Assembly: GCF_002285435.1 (NCBI RefSeq)
Contig: NZ_NSBT01000039.1
Coordinates: 18,717-82,716, forward strand
DNA: 64,000 nucleotides
Source of the DNA: Actibacterium ureilyticum
GTDB lineage: Bacteria > Pseudomonadota > Alphaproteobacteria > Rhodobacterales > Rhodobacteraceae
Direction of reading: 5' to 3'
Every line of letters starts with the position of its first letter. Position 1 is the first letter of the stretch. This document shows positions 54,949 to 63,933 of this stretch, piece by piece. The notes under the pieces are model-generated. The model saw only the letters and a program-made list of their open reading frames with translations, was not told the origin of the DNA and did not search any database. The position numbers and the translations under genes are program-made.

Positions 54949-57201
54949 TTAGCGGCTTACCGCCCCATCCAGCCAGCGCGCCGCCGCGACCGCAGCCTGG
55001 CCCAGGGCCAGCCCGCCATCATTGGCCGGGGTCCGGGTGTGGATCAGAACCGGGGTGTCGCCCAGCCGCGCCAGCGTGTCCGACAACAGCCGCGCGTTCT
55101 GGAAACACCCGCCCGACAGGGCCACGGCCCGGGCTGCGCCGCTGTCGACCAGCGCCCGCGCGCGGTCGGCAAAGGCCCGGGCCAGACCCGCATGGAACCG
55201 GCCCGCGATCACGTCCGCGCCCTGCCCCGTTTGCAGGTCGTCCCGCAGCGCGGCAAAGACCGGGCCGGGGTCGATCTCCGGCCCCGTCCCGCCGAAAGCG
55301 TATCCGGTTTCGGCGGTGTCGGCGGTCAGCGCCTCCAGCCGCATCGCGGCCTCGCCCTCGAAGCTTTGGCTGTCGGGACAGATCCCAAGACAGGCCGCCA
55401 CCGCGTCGAACAGCCGCCCGGCGCTGGAATTCATCGGCGCGTTCAGACCCCGCTCCGCCGCCTGACGCGCCAGCGCCAACGGCTTGTCGGCAAACAGCCG
55501 GTCGGCCCAATCCGACAGCCCCGCCTGATCCAGCCGCGCCAGCGCGTTGCGCCACGGGTCGCGCGCAGCACTGTCGCCACCGATCAGCGGTGCCGGGCGC
55601 AGCCATGCCCGCCGGTCGAAGCCGCGATAATCCCCCAACAGCAGCTCGCCGCCCCAGACCGTGCCATCATCGCCCAGCCCGACCCCGTCCAGGATGATCC
55701 CCGCCACCCGGCCCCCGTCCAGCGGCCAGCCGTTTTCGGCCAGACAGGCGGCCAGGTGGGCATGGTGGTGCTGCACCGCAACCAAAGGCAGCCCCTTCGA
55801 CGCGGCATGGCGCGAGGCGCGGAAATCGGGGTGGCGGTCACAGGCCACAAGCGCGGGCCGGTGATCGAACAGCGTGGCATAATCGGCATCGGCCTGCAAA
55901 AACGCATCCCATGTCAGCGCGGCGTCCAGATTGCCCAGATGGTGCCCCAGCAGCGCCTGCCCGCCCTTGACCAGGCAGATCGCGGCTTTCATCTGCCCGC
56001 CATAGGCCGCGATCTGCGGCGCGTCGGCGAACCCGTCGGGCAAGGGCAAGGTCCCCGGCACCCGCCCCCGCGCCCGCCGCAGGACCATCGGCCCGACGGG
56101 TGTGATCCGTTCCACGCTGTCATCCAGCCGCCGGGCGATATCGCGGTCATGCATCAGCATCGCGTCGCAAAAATCACGCAGCTTGGCGCGCGCCTCGTCA
56201 TTGCCGATGACCTGCGGCTCGCCCGACAGGTTGCCCGAGGTCATGACCAAAGGCAGGTTCACCGCCTGCAACAACAGGTGGTGCAGCGGCGTATAGGGCA
56301 GCATCCAGCCCAACCGCGCCTGCCCCGGCGCGATGGCGTCGGGCAAAGCGCAACCCCGCCGTTCCAGCAGGACGATGGGCGCCGCGGGGTCCTGCAACAG
56401 CGCCTCTTCGGCATCGCAAACGGTGGCATGGGCGCGGATCATGTCCAGCCCGCCCATCAGTGCAAAGGGCTTGGTCGGGCGGTGCTTGCGCTGGCGCAGG
56501 GTGGCCACGGCCGCCGCATTGGTGGCATCGACCGCCAGGTGAAACCCGCCCAGCCCCTTGATCGCCAGCACCGCGCCATCCCGCAGCCGCGCGGCAGCCT
56601 CGGCCAGCGGATCGCCGCCCGCCGAAGGCTCCAGCCACAGGCGCGGACCGCAGGCGGGACAGGCCACGGGTTGCGCGTGAAACCGGCGGTCGCCCGGATC
56701 GGCATATTCGGCGGCGCAATCGGGGCACATCGCGAACGGGGCCATCGTGGTCTGCGCCCGGTCATAGGGCAGCCCCCGCAGGATCGTGAACCGCGGCCCG
56801 CAATGGGTGCAATTGGCAAAGGCATAGCCATGCCGCCGGTCGGCGGGATCGGTGATGTCGGCCAGACAGGCGGCACAGGTCGCGGCATCGGGGGTCACGC
56901 GGGTTTCCGCCCCGGCCCCTTGCGAGGCGACGATGCGGAACCCCTCGCCATCCAGTTCGAACCGCGCCGGGGCGCCCTCGACCGCGTCGATACGCGCCAG
57001 CGGCGGCGCCTCGGCCCGCAGCGCGGCCTGGAACGCATCCAGATCCGCCCCGGCGGCATGGATCAACACGCCCTCGGGGTCGTTCAGCACCTGCCCCCGC
57101 AGGCCCAGACGGTTCGCCAATTGCCAGACAAAGGGCCGGAACCCGACACCCTGCACCTGGCCACGCACCCGGATGCGGCGCCCCTGCACCATGCGCGCCA
57201 T
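54949..57201 (-). CDS. hypF: Carbamoyltransferase HypF
   Basis: A 750-residue enzyme that converts carbamoyl phosphate to the carbamoyl-adenylate used by HypE. Its parts are an acylphosphatase domain (RIRVRGQVQGVGFRPFVWQL), paired zinc fingers (CAACLADI, CTHCGPRF, CPDCAAEY, CPACGPRL), a YrdC-like domain (AVLAIKGLGGFHLAVDA, then KPFAL) and a Kae1-like domain with VQHHHAHLA. The start at 57201 (MARMVQGRR) is two bases after the hupV stop; a second Met three codons on is also possible. Length matches E. coli HypF (750). Confidence 0.96.
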   Translation of the reverse strand: MARMVQGRRIRVRGQVQGVGFRPFVWQLANRLGLRGQVLNDPEGVLIHAAGADLDAFQAALRAEAPPLARIDAVEGAPARFELDGEGFRIVASQGAGAETRVTPDAATCAACLADITDPADRRHGYAFANCTHCGPRFTILRGLPYDRAQTTMAPFAMCPDCAAEYADPGDRRFHAQPVACPACGPRLWLEPSAGGDPLAEAAARLRDGAVLAIKGLGGFHLAVDATNAAAVATLRQRKHRPTKPFALMGGLDMIRAHATVCDAEEALLQDPAAPIVLLERRGCALPDAIAPGQARLGWMLPYTPLHHLLLQAVNLPLVMTSGNLSGEPQVIGNDEARAKLRDFCDAMLMHDRDIARRLDDSVERITPVGPMVLRRARGRVPGTLPLPDGFADAPQIAAYGGQMKAAICLVKGGQALLGHHLGNLDAALTWDAFLQADADYATLFDHRPALVACDRHPDFRASRHAASKGLPLVAVQHHHAHLAACLAENGWPLDGGRVAGIILDGVGLGDDGTVWGGELLLGDYRGFDRRAWLRPAPLIGGDSAARDPWRNALARLDQAGLSDWADRLFADKPLALARQAAERGLNAPMNSSAGRLFDAVAACLGICPDSQSFEGEAAMRLEALTADTAETGYAFGGTGPEIDPGPVFAALRDDLQTGQGADVIAGRFHAGLARAFADRARALVDSGAARAVALSGGCFQNARLLSDTLARLGDTPVLIHTRTPANDGGLALGQAAVAAARWLDGAVSR

Positions 57202-57203
57202 GA

Positions 57204-58634
57204 TCAGTGCACCGTGCAGACCATGCAGGGATCGAAGCTGCGCACGATATGCTGGACGCTCAGCGGGGTCTGTTCGCCGGGCTGCACCGCCGCGCCGACC
57301 AGGGCGGCCTCGACCGGGCCGGGCACGCCATTGGCGTCGCGCGGGCTGAAATTCCAGGTGGTCGGCGCAATGATCTGATAGGACGCGATCGCGCCGTCCT
57401 CGATCGTGATCCAGTGGCCCAGGGCGCCGCGCGCGGCCTCGACCAGGCCGCTGCCCTGACCGGTGTCGGGCAGGTTGACCCGCGTCATGAAGGGCTGGTC
57501 GGGATCGATCGAGGCCAGGATCTGTTCCAGCGCGATCTGCGTGCGGGCGATTTCCAGCAGCCGACCGACGATGCGGGCGCGCACGCTGCCCTCGGCCGCC
57601 AGGGCCAGCGCCAGCGGATGGCCATCGACGATCTGGCGGGCCAGCGCGCCGGTTTCGAAATCGCGCCCGCCCAGGCGCGGCGCCTTGCACCAGCTATAGG
57701 CGCTGTCGCGCATCGCCTCGTCCGGCAGGGTCTGTCCCTGTTCGGGATGCCCGCCCGCGCCCAGCATCCAGGCATGGCTCAGATCCTCGGCAATGGCGGC
57801 GGGGTCCAGCGCGCCCGGCCCGTTTTCGTCATGGATGCCGGGCCGGAACATGTGCCCGCCCCCGCGCGGATAGGCCCCGAAGGACAGGTAACGCCCGCCT
57901 CCCCGCCCCGACCGGGACAGGTCCAGATCGCGCGCGATCCGCAGGAACAGACCCGCATCGCCGCCTTGCCATGCCTCGAGCGCGGCCAGATCGCCCAGCT
58001 CGGCAAAGGCCTCGACCGGGGCGCTGAAAAGCTGATCCTCAAGGTGCCGCCGGAACGCCCTGAGATCGGCGCCCATGCGGATCTTGTCGCGCGCGCTGGG
58101 GGCACGGGTGGCGCCGCCGGGCTGGATCGCCAGCGTATGCGGCCACTTGCCGCCCAGAAGACCCACAATGTGAAAAAGCTGCGCGCGCGCCTCGGTCGCG
58201 CGCCGCAGCGACGACCCCTGAAGCGCGGTGAACCGCGCCACCGCCTGATCATGCCAGTCCCGCTCGCGATAGGCGGGCCGCGCGAAATCGGGCATGAAGA
58301 ACAGGTTGAAATGGGTGATGTGATCGGCCAGGTTTTCGACCGCATGCAGCAGCGCGGCGACCTTCTCGCCCTCGGGCGCGGGGGCGGCGCCGGCGGCATC
58401 GGCCAGCGCCCGGGCCGCCGCGACCGACTGGCTGATCGAGCAGATGCCGCAGATCCGCGGCGTGATCGTCAGCGCCTCGGTCGGGGGTTTGCCCAGCAGG
58501 ATCCGTTCGAACCCGCGAAAGAGCGGCGAATTGGCATAGGCTGCCGTGACCTGACCATCGGCGATCTCCAGCCGGATCTCCAGATCCCCCTCGACCCGGT
58601 TGAACGGCCCCACAAGCAGCGATGTCTCGCTCAT
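57204..58634 (-). CDS. hupV: H2-sensing hydrogenase large subunit HupV
   Basis: A 476-residue regulatory hydrogenase subunit. Nickel ligands are in PRICGICSISQS and at Cys470 and Cys473 in DPCMVCTVH. The protein ends on that His, so there is no C-terminal peptide to cleave, a hallmark of sensor hydrogenases (HupUV/HoxBC). It reacts with H2 slowly and signals to HupT. The ATG at 58634 overlaps the hupU stop (ATGA). Confidence 0.97.
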   Translation of the reverse strand: MSETSLLVGPFNRVEGDLEIRLEIADGQVTAAYANSPLFRGFERILLGKPPTEALTITPRICGICSISQSVAAARALADAAGAAPAPEGEKVAALLHAVENLADHITHFNLFFMPDFARPAYRERDWHDQAVARFTALQGSSLRRATEARAQLFHIVGLLGGKWPHTLAIQPGGATRAPSARDKIRMGADLRAFRRHLEDQLFSAPVEAFAELGDLAALEAWQGGDAGLFLRIARDLDLSRSGRGGGRYLSFGAYPRGGGHMFRPGIHDENGPGALDPAAIAEDLSHAWMLGAGGHPEQGQTLPDEAMRDSAYSWCKAPRLGGRDFETGALARQIVDGHPLALALAAEGSVRARIVGRLLEIARTQIALEQILASIDPDQPFMTRVNLPDTGQGSGLVEAARGALGHWITIEDGAIASYQIIAPTTWNFSPRDANGVPGPVEAALVGAAVQPGEQTPLSVQHIVRSFDPCMVCTVH

Positions 58635-59623
58635 GATTTCGGCGCCTTCAGGCTGGGGGGCACCGTGATGCGGTCGGATTTGGCGTTGACCTCGATCCGG
58701 CGGGGCGTGGCGGCCTTGGACAGGCTGGCCAGCGCCATGAACCAGGCCTTGGGCATGTCCGATGGCAGGCCGATGGGAATGCCCGCGAATTTCGGGGTTT
58801 CGGTGAATTTGTGGCCCGGCTCTTCGAATTCCGGGGCGGTGCAGTTGATACAAGGGTATCCCGCGCGCGTGCAGCTCCCCTCGCCGTTCCAACTGCGGAT
58901 GTTGCAATCGCCCGCCGCCTGGGTGCCGACACAGCCCAGATGTTCCATCATGCAGCCGATCTCGGACAGTTGGGTCGCGCTGGCCTTGTACTCATAGAAT
59001 TCGTTCTTCGGACAGGCATGATGCACCAGATGATCGGCATAGAACCGGGGCCGGCCATAGCCGTCCAGCGCGTCCTGGCGCAGGTCGCCCGCCGCCAGCA
59101 GCAACAGCGTCTCGGTCACCCAGTCGGGATGGGTCGGGCAGCCCGCCACGTTGATCACCGGCAGCCCCGCGCGGCTGCGGAAATCGGCGGGCAGCGCGCC
59201 GCCCTTATGCGCGCCGTCATACTGGACCCCCACCGCGTCGGCGGGATTCTCGCCCGCCGAGGTGATCCCGCCATAGGTCGCACAGGTGCCCACCGCGACC
59301 ACATGCCCCGCCAGCGGCGCCAGGCTCTGGACCCAGTCCAGCATCGCCCGCCCCGTCCCGGCCAGCACGTGATAGCGGCCCGTCCCGTTCGGCCCGCGCA
59401 CGATCGACCCTTCGACGCACAGGATATCCAGCGTCAACGCGCCGCTTTCGATCTGTTCCAGCATCTGGCGCACCTCGGCGCCGGTTTCCACGCTCAGGGA
59501 CGGGTGCCACAGGAACGACAGCCCCGCGCCGTCCAGCAACTCCATCACATTGGGGCTTTCGGCACACAAAAGGGACATCGTGCAACCGCCACAGCCGGCC
59601 GATTGCAGCCACAGGATATTCAA
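58631..59623 (-). CDS. hupU: H2-sensing hydrogenase small subunit HupU
   Basis: A 330-residue small subunit of the soluble H2 sensor. It has no Tat signal, so it stays in the cytoplasm. The proximal cluster ligands start with CGGC (Cys11, Cys14), then GTCATYGGI and AGCPTHPD. That is the standard four-cysteine set, unlike HupS. The start is TTG at 59623: AAAGGAGAG lies seven bases before it, and only this start keeps the essential first cysteines. The TTG overlaps the hupT stop (TTGA). Medial and distal cluster motifs are in CVGTQAAGDC and RAGYPCINCTAPEF. Confidence 0.96.
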   Translation of the reverse strand: MNILWLQSAGCGGCTMSLLCAESPNVMELLDGAGLSFLWHPSLSVETGAEVRQMLEQIESGALTLDILCVEGSIVRGPNGTGRYHVLAGTGRAMLDWVQSLAPLAGHVVAVGTCATYGGITSAGENPADAVGVQYDGAHKGGALPADFRSRAGLPVINVAGCPTHPDWVTETLLLLAAGDLRQDALDGYGRPRFYADHLVHHACPKNEFYEYKASATQLSEIGCMMEHLGCVGTQAAGDCNIRSWNGEGSCTRAGYPCINCTAPEFEEPGHKFTETPKFAGIPIGLPSDMPKAWFMALASLSKAATPRRIEVNAKSDRITVPPSLKAPKS

Positions 59624-60927
59624 GCGCGCTCTCCTTTCGGCAGTGCCAGGCGGAAACAGGCCCCGCCCTGCTGCGACGGCACCAGCGTCAGGCTGCCGCC
59701 ATGCTCCTCGGCGATCTTGTACGAGATCGACAGGCCCAGCCCCGTCCCTTCGCCCACCTGCTTGGTGGTGAAGAACGGATCGAATATGGTGGTTTTCAGG
59801 TGGTCGGGAATGCCGGGGCCATTGTCGCACACCCGCAGCACGGCAAACGCGCCCTCGTATGACAGATCCAGCACGATCGAGCCGCCCGCCTGCCCCGCCA
59901 GCGCATCGACCGCGTTCTGCACCAGGTTCATCACGACCTGCTGGATATGCCCCGGGCGGCCATGTGCGGCACAGGCCGCCTCGCCGGTAAAGGTCACCTT
60001 CAGATCGGGTTTCGTCCCCCGGCGGACCCAGTTGGCGGCGATCCCGGCGGTCTCGGTCAGGTCGAAACCGATGGTCTCGCCGGTGCCATCGGCCGACAGA
60101 CGGCGCAGATCCTCCACAATGCTGCGCACCCGTTCCGAGCCGTCGCGCGCCCCCTCGATCGCCGTGCGCAGGTTGCGCAGGTTGCGCTCCAGCTTCAGCT
60201 CCTGGCGCAGCTCCACCAGCTCCTGGCGCGGGGCGCCGCCCTCGACCCGCTCGAAATAGGTCTCGAACCGGTCCAGGTATTTTTCCAGCGCGTGGGTGTT
60301 GGCATAGACGAAGCTGATCGGGTTGTTCAGCTCATGCGCCACGCCCGCCAGCAACCGACCGAGCGAGGCCAGCTTTTCGTTCCGCACCAGCTGGCCTTGC
60401 GCCTGTTTCAGCTCTTCGTGGCTCTGCTCCAGCCTGGAGAAGGCGCGCCGCACCTCGCCCAGGGTCCGCCCGGTCAGCACCACGCCGCTGACCCGCCGGC
60501 GCCGGTCCAGCCGCGGGGCGATCTTGAATTCCACCGGGTCGGCGCCGTCGACCGTGGCCAGATCGGCCTCGACCGTGGCGCCGCGCTTGAAGCTGAAGGT
60601 CTGTTCGATCGTCGCCAGAAGATGCGCCCGATGCGCATCGACGATGAACGCGCCGATATCGCGCCCGATCAGGCTGTCGATATCGGCCCCCACCGCCGCG
60701 CAGAACGAGGCGCTGGCATCGGTGATCCGGCAATCGCGCCCGGTCACCACCAGGAAATCGCTGATCGACGCCATGATCGACGACAGGAACGCACGCAGCT
60801 GCATCAACTCGACATTGCGCGCCTCCAGCTGCTCCTGATAGCCGACCATCTCGGCATAGGTCTTGTCGACGGCTTCCAGCACGTCGACCCAGGTCTGCTC
60901 TGCGACCTCGACTGCCTGCTCTGCCAT
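59620..60927 (-). CDS. hupT: Hydrogen-responsive histidine kinase HupT
   Basis: A 435-residue soluble kinase. An N-terminal helix and a PAS domain (residues about 45-155, with ISDFLVVTGRDCRITDASAS) precede the HisKA domain with the H-box GVAHELNNPISFVYAN. A HATPase_c domain follows (N-box MNLVQNAVDAL; DNGPGIPD; GEGTGLGLSISYK). By homology HupUV interacts with it to stop phosphorylation of HupR when H2 is present. It heads the hupTUV-hypF run. AAGGAGGAT precedes the ATG. Confidence 0.95.
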   Translation of the reverse strand: MAEQAVEVAEQTWVDVLEAVDKTYAEMVGYQEQLEARNVELMQLRAFLSSIMASISDFLVVTGRDCRITDASASFCAAVGADIDSLIGRDIGAFIVDAHRAHLLATIEQTFSFKRGATVEADLATVDGADPVEFKIAPRLDRRRRVSGVVLTGRTLGEVRRAFSRLEQSHEELKQAQGQLVRNEKLASLGRLLAGVAHELNNPISFVYANTHALEKYLDRFETYFERVEGGAPRQELVELRQELKLERNLRNLRTAIEGARDGSERVRSIVEDLRRLSADGTGETIGFDLTETAGIAANWVRRGTKPDLKVTFTGEAACAAHGRPGHIQQVVMNLVQNAVDALAGQAGGSIVLDLSYEGAFAVLRVCDNGPGIPDHLKTTIFDPFFTTKQVGEGTGLGLSISYKIAEEHGGSLTLVPSQQGGACFRLALPKGERA

Positions 60928-61010
60928 CCGATCCTCCTTGCAGATCCCCGGCCCCCAAGCCTACGCCATTCCGTGGGAATTGCAAAAGCCCTTGTCGGCA
61001 CACGCGTTCG

Positions 61011-61054
61011 TGCACCACTCGCTTATTGACGGGAAAGTGGTGCAAGCCTACCTT
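61011..61054 (+). promoter_or_regulatory. Candidate promoter with overlapping inverted repeat before the Hint gene
   Basis: TGCACCACT (61011-61019) and AGTGGTGCA (61036-61044) form a perfect 9-bp inverted repeat with a 16-base spacer. Inside it, TTGACG (61026-61031) is followed after 17 bases by TACCTT (61049-61054), a plausible -35/-10 pair. A bound dimer would cover the -35. The site lies between the divergent hupT and Hint genes. Confidence 0.45.
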
Positions 61055-61099
61055 CGGCTAGGATTTCAGTACAGCGCAACAGCATCATCGGGGTGGCAG

Positions 61100-62248
61100 G
61101 TGGCCGTTTTTTACAGGTATGACGATGCCATTCTGGGCACACAATCGACCGTTAACGGGGCAGCATTCAACTATAATTTCGGCCCGCCCAATGGCAGCAC
61201 GTGGCAATGGAGCGGTGGAACCAACGGGTTCACAGTGCGCGAAAACGATGGCGCAACCAATTTCAACGGCGATCCCACGAATGAAACCATCTCAACCCAG
61301 GAACAGATTGGTGGCCCGTGGGAGCAGGTCGTCGCAATCGATGGCGTGTTTCGCCAGACGATTTATGATTTTACCTTCTCCGTCACCGACGGCACCACAA
61401 CCTATCAGATCGCGGTCATCGACGTTGATCTGAACAACGATGACGATGTCAACGACGTCGTGAACGGAGACAACGAGGACGGATATTATCTGGTCTTCAC
61501 CAATGGCATCCCCCCACAGAACACCCCCCTTACCGTCTCCGGGATCGTCGACAATTCAACATCTATCGCACATGCGACATTGGGCGGCGAAGTCGTCTGT
61601 TTTGCCAAGGGAACGCAAATTCTGACGCCTGACGGCCCGATGCCCATCGAAACGCTCGAGATCGGCATGCAGGTCACGACGCAGGATCACGGAAATCAGC
61701 CGCTGCGCTGGATCGGCAGAACCACCGTACCATGTATCGGAAAGCTTGCACCGATCGTGTTTCAGAAAGGCGCGCTTGGCAATCACCGCGACCTTGTCGT
61801 GTCGCCCCAGCACCGTATGCTGATCAGCGACTGGCGGGCGCAGCTTTATCTGGGCGTCGACGAATGCCTGATCGCGGCCAAGGATCTGGTGAACGGCGAT
61901 ACCATCTATCGCCGCCCCGGCGGTCTCATCAGTTATTACCACCTTCTGCTGGACAGGCACGAGATTCTGCTGGCCGAGGGCATCCCCGCGGAAAGCCTGT
62001 ATCTGGGCCAGATCGCGCAAAATGTGATCGACCTGCATTATGACAGCGACTTTGCGGACATATTCGGCCATCTGCCGGATCATCTGGTCAGCCACACCGC
62101 GACAGCCCGTCGCTGCATGCGCTCTCGCGAAGGATCGGTCGTCGGGCTCCTGCCGGCACAAACGACCAGCAGCGCCGCCACACCCTGTAAACACCGACGT
62201 CCAGCCGCCTTAAGGCTTCTGATCTCAAGGCATTTGAAGACCAAGTGA
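61100..62248 (+). CDS. Hint (Hedgehog/intein)-domain protein
   Basis: A 382-residue protein. Residues about 1-160 are acidic and rich in Asn/Thr/Gly, like surface or secreted proteins. Residues about 165-340 are a Hint domain typical of Rhodobacteraceae: VVCFAKGTQILTPDGPMPIE (nucleophile Cys), then ALGNHRDLVVSPQHRMLISD and LVNGDTIYRRPGG. The usual family end is recognisable in TARRCMRSREGSVVGLL, but about 33 more basic residues follow before the stop. The start is uncertain: GTG at 61100 is chosen because upstream codons are less family-like. Base composition is less GC-rich than in the neighbours. Function is unknown. Confidence 0.72.
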   Translation: MAVFYRYDDAILGTQSTVNGAAFNYNFGPPNGSTWQWSGGTNGFTVRENDGATNFNGDPTNETISTQEQIGGPWEQVVAIDGVFRQTIYDFTFSVTDGTTTYQIAVIDVDLNNDDDVNDVVNGDNEDGYYLVFTNGIPPQNTPLTVSGIVDNSTSIAHATLGGEVVCFAKGTQILTPDGPMPIETLEIGMQVTTQDHGNQPLRWIGRTTVPCIGKLAPIVFQKGALGNHRDLVVSPQHRMLISDWRAQLYLGVDECLIAAKDLVNGDTIYRRPGGLISYYHLLLDRHEILLAEGIPAESLYLGQIAQNVIDLHYDSDFADIFGHLPDHLVSHTATARRCMRSREGSVVGLLPAQTTSSAATPCKHRRPAALRLLISRHLKTK

Positions 62249-62774
62249 CGCGTCACGTCCCAAGCGGCAGCCAAGAAATCGAGCGGCCGAGAATGGCACA
62301 TCATCATTCAAGGCAGGACATTTATTTTCAGCTTGTTAAATGGTGCCCGGGGGCGGAATCGAACCACCGACACGAGGATTTTCAATTGGTCTGTTGATCC
62401 GCGCAAACTGCCTCAAGCTTGTTAAACCCATAACGTAGCTGACTGAAAACCTTGATTTTCGGGCATGGCAAATCGCTTCGACCCGTTGCGCTTGGTTGCA
62501 TTCAAGTAAGCTGCTACTGCTACCCGAGTGATACCCGGGAGCGGAATTGCGCACTGTCAACCGATCCATGGGAGGTCGGACAAAGCGGCAGATTAGTCTT
62601 CGTGCCAAATGACGGCATTGAACTCAACCAGACCATCTTGACCTTGCTTTCCGCGCGCTCGCGGCACTGGTTTGTGTTACGGAAGCATCATTGTCAGTCA
62701 GGCACTGCGGCGTGAAGACCGGTTATTCGTATCAGTTGAACCAAGATCGCCTCCTGCAATGAGTAATTCGCGGA
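62249..62774. other. Gap holding the tRNA remnant and non-coding element DNA
   Basis: Apart from the tRNA-Phe fragment, no gene is supported between the Hint gene and the insertion sequence. A 90-codon minus frame at 62336-62608 runs straight through the tRNA remnant and shows the usual translated-tRNA artefact (VGGSIPPPGTI). Composition is lower in GC than in the hydrogenase region. AGCTTGTTAAA occurs at 62330-62340 and again at 62416-62426, flanking the tRNA fragment. Confidence 0.5.
62341..62386 (-). other. 3' half of a tRNA-Phe(GAA) gene: likely attachment site of an integrated element
   Basis: On the minus strand 46 bases match the 3' part of tRNA-Phe. They run from the anticodon loop (ATTGAAAATCC) through the variable loop and T-arm (GGTGG-TTCGATT-CCGCC) to CCCGGGC-A-CCA. 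Beyond 62386 the match stops: no D-arm or 5' acceptor strand can be found. Tyrosine recombinases of islands and phages often integrate in the 3' half of a tRNA and leave exactly this kind of fragment at the far end. The 5' side is the broken one, so the element should lie to the right and the host chromosome to the left. Confidence 0.75.
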
Positions 62775-62833
62775 TGACCTGAGACCCGACTTCCCTCCAG
62801 CGTTTGGGAGAATCCGTCGGTTGATTTCTGGCC

Positions 62834-63673
62834 TTATGCAGCCTTGGTTTCCAGTCTCGATTTCAACGCAAATTCCCGCGGCGTGAGATTGCCGAGCGAT
62901 GAGTGGGGTCTGTGTCGGTTATAGTCGTCCTTCCATGCTGTGATCTTCTCTCGGGCTTCGGCGAGCGATGAGAATAGGGTTTCATTCAAGAGTTCGTCGC
63001 GGAAGCTGCCGTTGAAACTTTCCACGAATGCGTTCTGCATAGGCTTTCCCGGTGCGATATAATGCCAGTCGATCCGTGTCTCCTGGCACCATCTGAGCAC
63101 CGCCATACTGGTCAGTTCCGTCCCGTTGTCGCTGACAATCGTTCTGGGACGTCCACGCCGCGCCATGATCGCCGTCAGTTCACGCGTGACACGCAGACCG
63201 GAGAGCGACGTATCGGCGACGAGCGCCAAGCATTCGCGGCTGAAGTCGTCTACGATGGCGAGCACCCGGAACCGTCGCCCATCTGTGAAGGCGTCAGACA
63301 TGAAGTCCAAGCTCCAGCGTTCATTGGGGCGTTCCGGCATCAGCATTGGCCTTCGCGTTCCGAGAGCACGCTTTCGACCACCTCGCTTGCGGACTTGCAG
63401 CTTCTCTTCACGATATAGCCGCCTCAGCTTCTTTTGGTTCACCTGCCATCCTTGACGCTCGAGCATGACATGGACATGGCGATATCCGAACCGGCGACGC
63501 TCAGCAGCCACTGCCTTCATTGCCTTGCGCAGACCCGCGTCGTCCGGGCGCACGCTTTGATACCGCACACTCGACCGATCAACGCCAAGAACAGAACACG
63601 CCCGCCGCTGGCTTACCTCGTGCTCTTTGCACAAGTGCGCCACAGCATCCCGCTTCGCGCCGGGCGTCACCAC
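62834..63673 (-). CDS. IS3-family transposase OrfB (rve integrase domain)
   Basis: The catalytic part of the transposase, about 279 residues from a GTG at 63673. The DDE residues are visible: Asp in [11 protein letters not shown], Asp in [11 protein letters not shown], and Glu in [14 protein letters not shown]. An HTH_21-type region ([15 protein letters not shown], then [17 protein letters not shown]) precedes them. It is probably made as an OrfAB fusion by a -1 frameshift near 63670-63680. The longer frame up to 63853 is a shadow of OrfA. No internal stop is visible, so it may be active. Confidence 0.9.
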   Translation of the reverse strand: MVTPGAKRDAVAHLCKEHEVSQRRACSVLGVDRSSVRYQSVRPDDAGLRKAMKAVAAERRRFGYRHVHVMLERQGWQVNQKKLRRLYREEKLQVRKRGGRKRALGTRRPMLMPERPNERWSLDFMSDAFTDGRRFRVLAIVDDFSRECLALVADTSLSGLRVTRELTAIMARRGRPRTIVSDNGTELTSMAVLRWCQETRIDWHYIAPGKPMQNAFVESFNGSFRDELLNETLFSSLAEAREKITAWKDDYNRHRPHSSLGNLTPREFALKSRLETKAA

Positions 63674-63933
63674 TTTCGCGAGGCGACATCCTTCAACATC
63701 GCGTTGTCCAGCATCTGCTCGGCCAACAGCTTCTTCAGCTTCGAGTTCTCGTCCTCCAGCGACTTCAGCCTCTTGGCGTCCGACACTTCGAGGCCGCTGA
63801 ACTTCGCCTTCCATTTGTAGAACGTGGCCGAGCTGATCCCATGCTCGCGGCATACATCAGCCGTCGAAACGCCGCCCTCCTGCTGCTTCAGGATCGCGAT
63901 GATCTGCTCTTCGTTAAACCGTGATCTCTTCAT
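63667..63933 (-). CDS. IS3-family transposase OrfA
   Basis: An 88-residue DNA-binding protein of the insertion sequence. The helix-turn-helix is [20 protein letters not shown] followed by [21 protein letters not shown] leucine-zipper-like coiled coil follows ([20 protein letters not shown]). It ends seven bases into OrfB, in the arrangement used by IS3 elements for programmed frameshifting. Confidence 0.9.
   Translation of the reverse strand: MKRSRFNEEQIIAILKQQEGGVSTADVCREHGISSATFYKWKAKFSGLEVSDAKRLKSLEDENSKLKKLLAEQMLDNAMLKDVASRKW

Noticed and set aside
60863..61099. N-terminal extension of the Hint protein frame into hupT
   Set aside because: The extension overlaps hupT antisense and would include the dyad and promoter-like sequence; the protein looks family-like only from about 61100.
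62336..62608. 90-codon minus-strand ORF at the island edge
   Set aside because: Its C-terminal part is the translated tRNA-Phe fragment, a common annotation artefact.
62452..62715. 87-codon plus-strand ORF between the tRNA remnant and the IS
   Set aside because: No ribosome site or recognisable domain; cysteine and tyrosine pattern looks like random sequence.
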